Assembly: GCF_023101765.2 (NCBI RefSeq)
Contig: NC_064227.1
Coordinates: 8,069,592 to 8,133,591, forward strand
DNA: 64,000 nucleotides
Direction: 5' to 3'
Origin: Spodoptera frugiperda
Taxonomy: Eukaryota > Arthropoda > Insecta > Lepidoptera > Noctuidae
Made by a program: the position numbers and the translations under genes. This document shows, piece after piece, positions 42,346 to 53,740 of the stretch. The notes beneath the pieces are model-generated. The model was not told the DNA's origin, did not search any database, and saw only the letters and a program-made list of their open reading frames with translations. Each line of letters starts with the position of its first letter. Position 1 is the stretch's first letter.

Positions 42346-42920
42346 TGTATGGTTTTAAACGGAAATAAAAAAATCTATTGAGTGACAATTTACTTTATGT
42401 CAAGAGGACATATTGTGACGACCTATATCTATATCCTAATAAGGCTGATTAATATCCTATTTAGTCAAGTACTTACTTAGTAGTGCATAGCCCTCATAAA
42501 ATATACAACCAAAGATACGTAAGAACAATTTAAAAATGCTAAAACAATTAATGTCATTCTGAATGACAATAATTGTTTTAATGGCTCATTCATTATCAGT
42601 CATCAGACTAAGTAAGTATAGAACTAAGTACCTATAATTAACTCTAATAAGTTACAATACAATATAAAAATAAGTCGAGTTTTCCTTCCTGACGCTATAA
42701 CTTCAGAACGCACGAACCGATTTCCACGGTTTTACATTCGTTTATATTAAAGAAAATTCAGTAAAGTTTCAAGAGAAAAGCTGGAAATCAGAGAAAATCA
42801 TTGGCGAAACGGTTTGCTAGTACTTAATAAACCTATATTGAAATATTTGGATATTAATATATTACAGATTTATTTCCTCCAATAAAGTCCATATTTACGC
42901 ATTCTACAATCATTATTCAA

Positions 42921-42948
42921 TTCTAGAATGCTATAGAAAATTCTGGAA
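42921..42948. promoter_or_regulatory. HSE cluster without an adjacent HSP gene
   Basis: TTCtaGAA (42921-42928) is followed by a perfect three-unit GAAaaTTCtgGAA (42936-42948). It sits next to an isolated GC-rich island (42950-43070) in AT-rich DNA. No coding region was recognised beside it. Confidence 0.45.
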
Positions 42949-43257
42949 AACGCGGCCTTACGCGGCTCGCGCCATTTCATTCGAGAGAGTTCACCCTCGC
43001 GCGGGGTCGCAGAGGTTATTGCTAGGTCATGCGCAGACCGCGCAAATATGGCGGCGGGCGCGACCGACCCCAACTAGCTATGTGTTGGATATTAACATTG
43101 ATTAATTTATGGATACTAAGATGCTGTTTAACCAGCTATTTAACTTAAACGTTGATGTTTCTATTATTTTATTTTGTTTACAAACATTTTTTTGGCAACT
43201 GTTAAATTCTTTTCCTATTTCTAGAATATATTATTTGTATTACCTAAAACGTACGTA

Positions 43258-43383
43258 CCGATATGACCTTCAAATCTTCAAGAAAAGAGCGTATTCTATA
43301 TATTCTATAAAGAGAGTGGCGCTGATGGCTTACTATCTATCAGGTAAAACGCCTGCTCCTTTGCCCCCTATTCCATAAAAAAA
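43258..43383 (+). repeat. LINE 3'-tail fragment
   Basis: 'ccgatatgaccttcaaatcttcaagaaaagagcgtattc' is followed, after a deletion, by 'gtggcgctgatggcttac...tcaggt' and an A-run. It is a diverged copy of the tail at 7272-7465. Confidence 0.6.
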
Positions 43384-43913
43384 CTATCATGCGTCAAAAA
43401 TACCTTTGTTCCTTTGTCTAGGCATGTGTTATGTCAGTCTACCCCATCGGACAGAAAGGCTTAAAAATGTCGGTCGTTGACCTACCTATCAGATTTAATT
43501 TACGTCTGTGACATCTAAATACCATTATAATTTTGTTATAAAACATAGCACATACTACCTATGTAGTATGTTCAATGCATTTTTCTATTACCTTTCGAAA
43601 TACATGCTTTATTTTTAAAAAATACATCCATATTGTCAGTTCATTAACAGAAATCAAAAGATATATCTACTTAGACGACATATCAAAAAGAAATACCGAA
43701 TGTATGCTATCATGTACCTATGTAGTCAAATAAGATAGATACCTATTACATTACCTAGTATACCTACCTACCTACCTACTTACTTTGTTTCTGCACACTC
43801 GAAGAGTCTAGAATGTGCTCGCGTAGCATTTTGAGCCACCTACGTAGCAACAATGAAAGTCGGACTCGAAAAAAACTTGACTACGCTGTATCGTACGACG
43901 ACAACATGGTATA

Positions 43914-44684
43914 TTCTAGAAATGGTTTCTCCTTAAAAATATTACTTACAATTTAGAATTTGGTTTTATGAAATTAAGAGTTAATTTCATTATTACCTAT
44001 ATCATATCGCCACATATTTCCCATTGGGGTAAACAGAGAAAGAAAATGTGGCCGCAAAATAACTGCCGGTATATTTATAGGCTCATACGATACCTAGGCA
44101 ACTACCTAACACATTGTAATCATGAACATAACATATATTATTTAGACCCATATGCAAGCATTATATTTCTGCAAGCATAATGTAAGCTTTATGACGTCAA
44201 ACCTATGTTTTGGTAGAGTAGGTAAAGACAGGTATGTAGGTAGGTATGTAGTCTAATGTAGTCATCAGTACTATCACCTAAACGCCACGAATAAGTATCT
44301 ACTTAGACACCATATAAGGATTAGATAGCATAGACCGCTTATAGTCTGTTGCAAAGCATGCTAAAAATAGAAGACCTATCGAACAAAATCAATAATTGAT
44401 CATTAGAACCTACGACCCGATATTCTAGAATTCTGAATAGCATCGTACGTCTATTTATGTTTCATTGCTATTTTAAATGTGCAGGCTCAAACTTATTGCC
44501 CTATGTTGTGTTAAAGAAGCGCCCGCCATTAGAAAATTCTAGACCAGACTTCCATTCGAAACGGGTATGCTTGCATACATACCTATAACTAATATATGAA
44601 GCTGTATAGGTCGACATGCAAGTGTTCTGTGTATTGATTTAGAGCTTCGCGCAGACTGCGCATACCGACTGGAAAATTCTAGAA
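43914..44684 (+). promoter_or_regulatory. HSEs upstream of the THAP gene
   Basis: TTCtaGAA is at 43914-43921, GAAaaTTCtaGAc at 44532-44544, and a perfect GAAaaTTCtaGAA at 44672-44684, about 0.42 kb before the THAP start codon. No TATA box was found before 45105. Heat-shock control of the THAP gene is inference. Confidence 0.4.
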
Positions 44685-45104
44685 AACCTACACGTTCCCG
44701 ACCAAAGTTGGCGCTTAATTAATGGTTTCTTATTGTTATTCAACTGGTGATTGTGTTGTTGTACACGTTTAGCTACGATAAACAATTTCCTCAGACGTGT
44801 TTGTTTCTTACCGAAAATATTCCCGAAGAACGCCATCTATTAGAAAATAGCTATAAACTTTTAGTTTTGCCACTGGTCAACAGATGGCAGTTAACATGAA
44901 GGTTAAGACTTGGTCAGATGCCTTTTTTTCATGAAAAGTAATAAAATTTTCACGACCCTTGTCAAAATATCCATTGTCAAATTAACTTTCGTATTCTAGA
45001 TATTTTATTTCGCCAAATTCTAAAATTGTAATGTGTGTTTTGTGATTATTGTTTTATCCGTTCCATTATATTTTTTGTTGTTTTGTTAAATTATAATAAT
45101 AAAA

Positions 45105-46584
45105 ATGACTCGTTGTAGTGTCCCCTCGTGTTCTAATACTGCCAACCATAGTTTTCCAAAGAATCTCACACTAAGAAAACGTTGGCTTAAAGCAATTCGT
45201 CGCACTGACTTTGTTCCTAAAAACGGGGCGAGGATATGTTGCAATCATTTCCAGGATACTGACTATGTTAAAATCAGTGATTATACTGGTCAGTCGCTGC
45301 ATACTTACCTTAGCAAACCATAACTCTTGATATTATACTCTTAGCAATAATTTTTCGGGCTATTGTTAAGGATTATTAACATATTTCCAAAATAAAAGCT
45401 TTGAAATCATCAAGCATGTCAAAATTTCTGTCAAAACTCATACTGTCAAGTTAGACATTAAATCTATTTTTCTGTTAACAGGATTACGACTCCAGCATAG
45501 GTTCTTGAAGAAGTCAGCAGTGCCGTCAATATTCCCGTGGACCGGGTCGCCGACTTCAAGCAATCAAACATTATGCGAGAAACATGTAAGACGTCATCAT
45601 CTCGTAGGTAGGAGTAAGGGCCGCGAGAGTAAGGCGCATGGCGACATCGGAACCATACACAGACATGACAGACACCGACACAGGCACGAGCGACATTCCC
45701 CCAGGAGGAAGGAGTTCTACCACAAGCCGTCGACTTTTAAACCTGCTCACGAATCCAAAAACTACGAACTAAACAAATACAGCCGAGGGACACAAACGTC
45801 CTACAGCCTGAGAATATTCGCGACAGAACAATTGCTCTCTGACGGCGAGTCTGTCAGCTTCTACACAGGCCTCGACAACAGTGCCCAGTTCACCTTCCTA
45901 CTCTCCACTCTACATCCCATGGCCCACGACATCAAGTTCCAATCCAAGAAGGTGAACAAGCTTTCCATTGAAGACCAATTCTTGATACTTCTCATCAAGC
46001 TACGTAGGAGTAAGCCAGATTTTGAGATTGGGAAGATGTTCGGCATCAGCAAGACTGATGTGACCACCGTCGTTATAACGTGGGTCAGTTTCATCAGTGA
46101 TTTCTGGAGTACCCTGGACCTCTGGCCGACTCCAGCCCAGGTAAACATGCATATGCCATCCCCTTTCAAAGGAAATACGAGCCCGTCTCCTTCCACTTCC
46201 ATTTTGCTGGAGAATAATGATATTTCTATACAGAAGAATGATAAAGAAGACGCTCGAAAAGTAGCCTTTAGTCAGTATAGAATAAAGAATATTATTAAGT
46301 TCTTGATCGGGTGCTCCACGGAGGGACTGGTGACCTACTCTTCTGAAGTCGCTGATGACTCGTCTCCGAATGGGCAATCGACGAGCAAGGGCGTCATCTC
46401 TTGCGTAATACCATTCGATCAGAAGCTAGCGACCTCTACCTGTATAGAGAGAATACTGGATTGTTCAAAAACATACAAAATATTAGGAAATGCTCTCAAC
46501 CAGAGTTATGCCCCGCTGTGCTCAAAAATATTTAGTATTTGTCTGGTGATTTGTAGGTTCAAAGAAGGTATTTTAAAAAAATAA
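45105..46584 (+). CDS. THAP-domain/HTH protein, two exons
   Basis: Exon 1 is 45105-45288 and exon 2 is 45482-46584. The intron (45289-45481) has a GTCAGT donor and an acag acceptor. Splicing keeps frame across a Gly codon and gives about 428 aa. The N-terminus is a THAP zinc finger: C4, C9, then C45-x2-H48, with W27, P38 and F49. It is completed only after splicing by the typical AVPSIF motif (~74-79) at the start of exon 2. The middle is basic and low complexity. A later segment (STLHPMAHDIKFQSKK... KLSIEDQFLILLIKLRR...IGKMFGISKTDVTTVVITW) resembles the helix-turn-helix that precedes DDE domains in THAP transposase-like proteins, but no DDE catalytic domain follows. It is probably a nuclear DNA-binding protein from a domesticated or decayed transposase lineage. 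AATAAA overlaps the stop codon (46581-46586). Confidence 0.8.
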
Positions 46585-46699
46585 AGTGTTTTGTCAATAT
46601 CTATCTAAGTGGTTTTATTTTTGCTGTCCTTACCCTGTGACGTGTAATTTGAAAATTAAAGTACATACCTACTCTTACCCTATTCTCAATACTAAAATG

Positions 46700-47240
46700 C
46701 CAAAGATTTTCTAAAATCTAGACACACGGCAGTGTGTCCGCCAAGTTCGAGCAAAAAACCGACACACCGGCCGTGGGTTATATTACACGAACCATTTCGG
46801 GCCAAGTTCGACCCACCTATAACTCAAAATCTATTTTATCTACGCATATGAAATTTCTAGTATCTGTCGAGGTCTACTTACTTATCTAAAATACAAAATT
46901 TTATTAATGTACCTATTGTAGGTCTTGAGATATTGACGTCAGAAAATCGCTATTTTTACTATACACTCACTGACTGACTGACTGACTGACTCACTCACTC
47001 ATCAAAAATCTAGACCACTTCCAATGGTCGTATTGACTTGAAATTTGGCATGGAGGTAGGTCTTTAGGTCAAGGTAAAGGAAAAAATCTGAAAATGGCCA
47101 AGTGTGAGTCGGTTTTAAAAATAATGAAGGTGTAAATTCATACCCCTAAGGAACTAAAACAAAAAAAATATCTATATCTTCCAATGGTCATACCGACCTA
47201 AAATTCGTTACGAAGGTTTGTATTTAGTCAAAGTAAAGGA
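46700..47240 (+). repeat. Degenerate interspersed repeat with CTGA microsatellite
   Basis: 'ccaagttcgagcaaaaaaccgacacacc', then '(ctga)n ctcactcactca' at ~46973-47000, then 'tggccaagtgtgagtcggtt' near 47094, which matches the start of the repeat at 34575. No coding potential was seen. Confidence 0.5.
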
Positions 47241-47285
47241 AAATAAGAAAAAAAGAAAATAAACCTTACAAAAATAAATGAAATC

Positions 47286-47620
47286 CCACCCAAAACATAA
47301 ATGTGAAAGGCTGCCAAGTTCGATAATATTGGAATGCTTCGCCTATAAAAGAAGTGAGATCTAAATAAGTACCAAGTTCCATACACAGACCTTAGTTCAA
47401 AATGATATAACTTGGCAAGTTTTAATAGAAAATTATATACTTGACTCATGCGTTGAGTAGGTTTATAACAAAGTGTGTGAAAACTTGCCAACTTGTTATA
47501 TCATTTTTAACTGAGGTCTGTGTATGGAACTTGGTACTTATTTAGATCTCACTTCTTTTATAGGCGAAGCATTCCAATATTATCGAACTTGGCAGCCTTT
47601 CACATTTATGTTTTGGGTGG
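47286..47620. repeat. Inverted-repeat element (140-bp arms)
   Basis: The left arm is 47286-47423 and the right arm 47481-47620, with a loop of ~57 nt. The arms differ at only a few positions. Because of this, the same peptide reading is open outward on both strands, which is not a gene. Outer ends are ccacccaaaacataaatg / catttatgttttgggtgg. It is a probable foldback-type non-autonomous element. 47620-48800 has no recognised feature. Confidence 0.85.
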
Positions 47621-48816
47621 TCCTATTTACAGAATGGACGTCTTCAATATTTTAAACAAAGAAACTTACAAACATACATACATCATACACACATGTTTAC
47701 CTATATTTAGATAAAGTAAAATGTTGTTGTACTCATTTTTCACCGAATGGGAGAAAAGCCAAGTAGGTGATACGTGTCTAGTTGCCACTAATTAGTGTTG
47801 AGGCTATAAACAATACTAACAACCTGAGGTCAATGGTCTCGTAAATGTAGGTACTAGAAAGAAAACTGTATAAATACTCGTATAATTATCAATTAAACAT
47901 AGCTAGAATGCTAGACAAAAAGTGAACAATATTGAATAACATTTTATTAATATTGCTGTAGACTGTAACCTATCAGTGCCTTCAAAATAATATTTCTAAA
48001 TAGGTATAAAATTCTTATTTTGAGGGCCACATAAAATTATTTAGGTATCAATAGATTCAACACTACACTATACTTATTAGAAAATAAATAACTAAATAAA
48101 TAAGCGTTAATTTTAAAATCAATCATACTACTATAATGATACGATTCTAGGTAGTTTCTAAACGATCCTACTCTAGTACTGCACTTTGAGAGGGGGATCC
48201 CCTGTAAGCCTACTGCATGTCCACGCAATGACTTATTACTTAACAATTTAGTTACCTACCTATATTTTTATCACAAGCACCGGTCTATCAATGATAACAT
48301 TCCACTACAGAATACTACACAATTGATTCCACGTAGTAAATACTTATAGATAGAATAATACTAGAGTATTCGAGTATACGAAATATTAATCTTCTTTTTC
48401 TGAACTATACAATTATAATCGCCACAATATTGTTAGCCCATGAAACCCAGAAGGGGTTGGCACAAGAAATGTAGGTACCTATTATTATCATACCCTGTAT
48501 TAAAGTACACCTTATGTATTTTAGTAGGTAACTACCTAATTAAAAAAACTTGACCTAGGAAAGCTAGTCCCTGTTTTAAAATGTACTGTCTGTCCTCATA
48601 GGGTTAGGACTACCAAGTCAGTTTTGTGCTAGCTAGTCCTAGCTGCGACAGACATAGCCTGCCTAGGAATAGATTTATGTCTAGAATAACTAACTTTAAT
48701 CGATACTGAGTATATATTTGACAAAAGTAGTAATCTTGAATGTGAAATTCATGTCTCTAGTCCCCTTACAAAGTAACTATGTAGACCCTAACCCCTTCAT
48801 CAATATTAGTGTTTAA

Positions 48817-50185
48817 CCTTTTGAACGCCAGAGCGTAAACACATCGGCGCCCCTTCTACGCCAAGCCACAAATTCAGTACAAAAACCTACAAAAAAAATA
48901 GTGATTCCAACATCTTAACGAAAAGTTATCGATAACCAATGAATCCGTGCTTTTCGTTCTATATTTTTTAAATAAATATTATTCGTTGCATTGGTCTTTT
49001 ATTTAACTTGACCCTATTTGGTATCATACTATCATTAAACAGCAGTTACTAAGTTCTAAGCAACCTAAAAGCAAACATTAGAACTACAAACGAATAAATC
49101 AATAATATAATAAGGTACATCACTAATCTGGTTCGTGACGTCATCCGCCGACGTGAAGACACGTCTCTGGCGTGGCTGGCACGACTTTTGACAACTTTCT
49201 CGCATGCGAGTAGGGATGTGATCATGTGATATTGTGGTACATAAAAAATAATAATATTTTATTATTTAAAACAATTTAATCATCACTACATAGTATAAAA
49301 CAAAGTCGCTTTTTCTGTCATGTTGTATGTCCCTATGAACGCTTAAATCTTTAAAACTACGCAACGGATTTTGATGCGGTTTTTTTAATAGATAGAGTAA
49401 CTCATGAGGAAGGTTTTTATGTATAATACAGGTATAATATATCACCATTGCACCCATGCGAAGCTGGGGCGGGTCGCTAGTTTTACATATAATTATTAGT
49501 CGGATTCTTCGAAACTTGGCAAACTTATGTCATCCAAGTCCTTTTGCTGTTCAAATAATATTACCACCGATCATAATAATAAATGTAGTAAAGCACTAGC
49601 AGACTCCCGTAGCGCTAATGACGTCACCGCTTGACGTCCATTCCCGTCTGTGGCGTACAGGTAACTGTCTATGAGCTCTTACATAGGGATGCGCGAGAGT
49701 GGACAGTAAACTATCGATTTAAGGATATCAATTATAAGTTCTTTTCCACATTTTTTTAAATATTATACATTAGGAATATTCAGATACGAATATTTGTCAG
49801 TAAAAAGTAATTGTCAAAGTAATAGTAAGCTACTTTCAATAAAATATTTCATAAATTTGGAATATAAGTTACCTTACCTACCCATCACTAGTTGACGTGT
49901 CTTGACGTCTGTGGCGTGGGGAAATACACAATTTTACGGATTTCGATTAGCAATATTTGACGATTGTTTTTTCTTGTGAATTCAAATAATGAATATATCT
50001 TTGTGTCAATTTACAATATTTCACTAAAGTAGTTTGAAATAATAGGAAAAAGAAACACAGAAAACTTAATTTAGTATATTTATTTTGTATTTAAAAAATG
50101 TCGTTTTCTTGACGTCTATAGACGTCGGTGGCGTGTTTGGCACGATTTCGTTAGACGTCTATAAACGTCCGTGGCGTTCAAAAGG
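48817..50185. mobile_element. Non-autonomous piggyBac-like element with GACGTC/GGCGT subrepeats
   Basis: Perfect 14-bp terminal inverted repeats CCTTTTGAACGCCA (48817-48830 and 50172-50185) are flanked by TTAA on both sides (48813-48816 and 50186-50189), the piggyBac target signature. The 1369-bp interior lacks a transposase. It has several 'gacgtct.tggcgt' style repeats (~49136-49190, 49634-49660, 49893-49920, 50108-50175). A CTAGT-ended repeat is nested at 49291-49481. Confidence 0.85.
49291..49481 (+). repeat. CTAGT-ended interspersed repeat, copy 4, nested
   Basis: It is the same family as 424-604. Here it lies inside the TTAA-flanked element, so it inserted later. It ends 'ggggcgggtcgCTAGT'. 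Confidence 0.55.
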
Positions 50186-50509
50186 TTAAGATTAAAATGT
50201 TGATTTTAATTTTCACTGTAAATGAAAATGTGCAAGTGTTTGTGTTGATTTAAGTTAAAAGACGTATTAATTTTTATCAAAAAAAAGCAATGTAAGGTGT
50301 GTACCTAAATAATTTGAACCTCAAGATGTGTATCGGGTAACCTATCTAAATGAACACAGAATAAAACCAGGAAATAATTTGTTAAGGTACCATTTATTTT
50401 GAATAATGGAATTTGAACTAAATCAGTCTTTGGCTGTACACCAGTGCACAAAATAACTTCGCGATACAATCACATAAACACCATTACAACATGGCTAAAA
50501 GCTGAGATT

Positions 50510-52663
50510 TTAATCCACTTCCTCCATACGTGACGCGTCGTCAGCGTCGCCCTCTAGTGGGGGCACGTCGCCGGCGCTCGACTCCTCCACCTGGATAGGC
50601 TCGTCCTCGTCGATGCCCAGACCAAGCTTGATCATGCGGTAAATGCGGGAGGCGTGCACCTGGGGCTCGTCCAGGGTGAAGCCAGAAGACAGCAGGGCAG
50701 TCTCGTACAGCAGGATGACGAGGTCCTTCACAGCCTTGTCGTTCTTGTCGGCCTCGGCCTTCTGCCTCAGGGTCTCGACGATGGAATGGTCAGGGTTGAT
50801 CTCAAGGTGCTTCTTGGCCGCCATGTAACCCATGGTGGATGTGTCACGGAGAGCCTGAGCCTTCATGATACGCTCCATGTTGGCAGACCAACCATACTGA
50901 GCAGTGACGATGCAGCATGGGGACTCAACGAGACGGTTGGAGACAACAACCTTCTCAACTTTGTTGTCAAGGATGTTCTTCATGACCTTGCAGAGACCCT
51001 CGAACTTGACCTTGTCCTCCTCGCGCTTCTTCTTCTCCTCTTCATCTTCAGGGAGTTCTAGACCCTCCTTTGTGACAGAGACTAGAGTCTTACCATCGTA
51101 CTCCCTCATCTGTTGTACTACATACTCATCAATGGGCTCGGTCATGTATACAACTTCATAACCACGCTTCTTGACTCGCTCTACGAACGATGAGTTGGCA
51201 ACCTGGTCACGGTTCTCACCAGTGATGTAGTAGATGTGTTTCTGGTTCTCCTTCATGCGTGAGACATACTCTTTGAGGGAGCATGCCTCATCACCAGAGG
51301 CAGATGTGTGGTAGCGGAGCAAGTCAGCCAGTTTTGACCTGTTCTGGGAGTCCTCGTGGATACCAAGCTTCAGGTTCTTGCTGAATTGTTCGTAATACTT
51401 CTTGTAGTTCTCTTTGTCTTCAGCCAACTCTTCGAACAGTTCCAAGCATTTCTTAACCAAGTTCTTCCTGATTACTTTCAGGATCTTGTTCTGTTGGAGC
51501 ATCTCACGAGAGATGTTGAGGGGCAGGTCCTCACTGTCGACTACACCCTTGATGAAGTTCAGGTACTCAGGGATAAGGTCCTCACAGTTGTCCATGATGA
51601 ACACCCTGCGGACGTACAACTTGATGTTGTTCTTGCGCTTCTTGTTCTCAAACAAGTCGAAGGGAGCACGGCGGGGCACGAACAACAGGGCTCTGAACTC
51701 CAGCTGACCTTCAACGGAGAAGTGTTTGACAGCGAGGTGGTCCTCCCAGTCATTGGTGAGGGATTTGTAGAAGTCACCGTACTCCTCCTGTGTGATGTCA
51801 TCAGCATTGCGGGTCCAGATGGGCTTGGTCTTGTTGAGTTCCTCGTCCTCTGTGTACTTCTCCTTGATGGTCTTCTTCTTCTTCTTGTCCTTCTTGTCCT
51901 CCTCGTCGTCCTCTCCCACATCCTCGATCTTGGGCTTGTCATCCTCCTTCTCGTCCTCTTTCTTTTCCTCCTCAGCCTCGTCATCAGAGAGCTCCTTCTC
52001 GCGTTCCTTCTCAACCATCAGTTTGATGGGGTAGCCGATGAACTGTGAGTGCTTCTTCACGATTTCCTTGATCTTGTGCTCTTCAAGGTACTCAGTGAGG
52101 TCTTCCTTGATGTGGAGAACGATCTTGGTACCGCGTCCGAGGGGCTCGCCATGGTCGGGGCGGACCGTGAACGAGCCTCCCGCCGACGACTCCCACATGT
52201 ACTGCTCGTCGTCATTGTGCTTCGAGTGAACTGTCACGCGGTCAGCGACCAGGTAGCATGAGTAGAAACCCACACCGAACTGACCGATCATGCTGATGTC
52301 GGCGCCTGCCTGCAGGGCCTCCATGAATGCCTTGGTTCCTGACTTGGCGATGGTACCAAGGTTGTTGACGAGGTCAGCCTTGGTCATACCAATACCGGTA
52401 TCAATAATAGTGAGTGTACCTTCGCTCTTGTTGGGAATGATCTTGATGTACAGCTCCTTGCCGCTGTCCAGCTTCGATGGGTCGGTGAGTGACTCATAAC
52501 GGATCTTGTCCAAGGCATCAGAAGAGTTGGAAATCAACTCACGAAGGAAGATCTCTTTGTTGGAGTAGAATGTGTTGATGATCAGGGACATAAGCTGGGC
52601 GATCTCCGCCTGGAAGGCGAAGGTCTCCACCTCGGCGACATCGGTCTGCATTTCTTCGGGCAT
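50510..52663 (-). CDS. hsp90: Heat shock protein 90 (Hsp83)
   Basis: This is a cytosolic HSP90 chaperone of 717 aa, an ATP-driven dimer that matures kinases, receptors and other clients. The N-terminal GHKL ATPase domain (~1-220) shows ETFAFQAEIAQLMSLIINTFY, ELISNSSDALDKIRY, DTGIGMTKADL and GQFGVGFYSCYLVA. A charged Glu/Lys-rich linker follows (~220-270). The middle domain contains PIWTRN, LLFVPRRAPFDLFE and SEDLPLNISREMLQQNKILKV. The C-terminal dimerisation domain ends MEEVD, the TPR co-chaperone anchor. The coding region is intronless, and the length is typical for insect Hsp83. The start MPEEMQTDVAEVETF fits the family. Its composition differs from the HSP70 copies and only one copy is seen. 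Confidence 0.98.
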   Translation of the reverse strand: MPEEMQTDVAEVETFAFQAEIAQLMSLIINTFYSNKEIFLRELISNSSDALDKIRYESLTDPSKLDSGKELYIKIIPNKSEGTLTIIDTGIGMTKADLVNNLGTIAKSGTKAFMEALQAGADISMIGQFGVGFYSCYLVADRVTVHSKHNDDEQYMWESSAGGSFTVRPDHGEPLGRGTKIVLHIKEDLTEYLEEHKIKEIVKKHSQFIGYPIKLMVEKEREKELSDDEAEEEKKEDEKEDDKPKIEDVGEDDEEDKKDKKKKKTIKEKYTEDEELNKTKPIWTRNADDITQEEYGDFYKSLTNDWEDHLAVKHFSVEGQLEFRALLFVPRRAPFDLFENKKRKNNIKLYVRRVFIMDNCEDLIPEYLNFIKGVVDSEDLPLNISREMLQQNKILKVIRKNLVKKCLELFEELAEDKENYKKYYEQFSKNLKLGIHEDSQNRSKLADLLRYHTSASGDEACSLKEYVSRMKENQKHIYYITGENRDQVANSSFVERVKKRGYEVVYMTEPIDEYVVQQMREYDGKTLVSVTKEGLELPEDEEEKKKREEDKVKFEGLCKVMKNILDNKVEKVVVSNRLVESPCCIVTAQYGWSANMERIMKAQALRDTSTMGYMAAKKHLEINPDHSIVETLRQKAEADKNDKAVKDLVILLYETALLSSGFTLDEPQVHASRIYRMIKLGLGIDEDEPIQVEESSAGDVPPLEGDADDASRMEEVD

Positions 52664-52825
52664 TTTGACTGTTTCACTTAATTTAATTGAAAAATTTCTT
52701 CAAATTAACGTAGAGTAAGCACAGAATACTTATTCGAATCTCTTTGACTAGCGCGGTTTAAATACACGTGTTATAAGATCGCGTGGAATCGCAGCGTATC
52801 TCTCACTTCGCTTTCTTGAATTAAA

Positions 52826-52905
52826 TGACGCTTACCGGCACGTCAGATCGTTTATATAGACACGACGCGCAGGCGCCATCTAGGAGTGAGTAGAATTTTC
52901 GAGAT
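52826..52905 (-). promoter_or_regulatory. HSP90 promoter
   Basis: TATATAAA is at 52851-52858 (minus). An Inr-like TCATTT has its A at 52826, 32 nt downstream, giving a ~162-nt leader if unspliced. An HSE GAAttTTC lies at 52893-52900 with a weaker third unit following. The start site is inferred. Confidence 0.75.
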
Positions 52906-53261
52906 TTGACGCGGTCATTGCCAGAGGCTCAAAACAGTTGGTGAGTAACGAAAACGATCGAGTACTTTGACGGGAATTTGAGTTTCGTTTAAGATGTACC
53001 GTACATATTTAGTTATTTAGTTTTACACTTTACACCACATGACCTTATCATAATCTTTATAATCTATTCATATAAAAAAACTGTAGAATTCAATGAAAAT
53101 AAAAACATTTAGATATAATTTGGTGCAATGAAAGTCGTCATACATAAAACTATCTAAAACAAAAAATAATTAAAGTAATAATGGGAATATATCTGTATAT
53201 TTTTTGTGAATATTTCATATTTTAATTAAATTTAAGTCACGGCAAATAAATTCTTGTCCAA

Positions 53262-53296
53262 AAATCAGCGCCGCCCATGGACACCCGCAACACCAG
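53262..53296 (-). repeat. Short LINE-tail scrap
   Basis: 'tcagcgccgcccatggacacccgcaacaccaga' is a ~33-bp exact piece of the LINE 3' tail (compare 33176-33212) isolated in AT-rich DNA. Confidence 0.6.
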
Positions 53297-53717
53297 ACAC
53301 ATTTGCTTAACATTACAATTTTATTTTTATAATCCTTATAACAATTTTATTTAGATTATAAAATAAGTTTTGTAAAACTTATTTCTACATCGACACTACA
53401 AAATTATGTTTTTTTTTATATTTTTTAACCATGTAGAGAAAATATGCCTATAATAAAATAAAGTACCAAAAAGCAATCAATCTGCGTCACATTAATTTTG
53501 TTATAGTTTTGTTTTATATTCATCAATCTATTTTTTAGGTAATTTACTTCATCAATTAAATATATTTTAATGTTCAATCTGATCAATAATTATTGTTATA
53601 CAAAATTAAAACAGTATTAGTACATACTTCCAAAATGTTTACAATCTCGAGAACGGATTTTGTGATGTCGCTATTGGACGAGAGGTGGCGTTCCGAACAG
53701 ATTATAGATTTTCCGTG

Positions 53718-53740
53718 GAATGTTCTAGAACATTCGAGAA
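53718..53740. promoter_or_regulatory. Perfect five-unit heat-shock element, orphan
   Basis: GAA-TTC-GAA-TTC-GAA follow one another with exactly two bases between units (spacers tg, ta, ca, ga). It is the best HSE in the window, about 0.86 kb upstream of the HSP90 TATA box and 3.4 kb upstream of the small HSP. A further GAAtgTTC lies at 53901-53908. It may be a distal enhancer for either gene or the promoter of an unrecognised transcript. 53300-53700 and 53910-55070 are AT-rich with no ORF worth calling. Confidence 0.7.

Noticed and set aside
45505..46584. The THAP gene's second part as a separate gene
   Set aside because: That reading begins at a TTG, not an ATG, and the upstream acceptor joins it in frame to the THAP exon.
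47228..47714. A pair of similar small proteins on opposite strands
   Set aside because: Produced by the two arms of an inverted repeat; no start context or domain.
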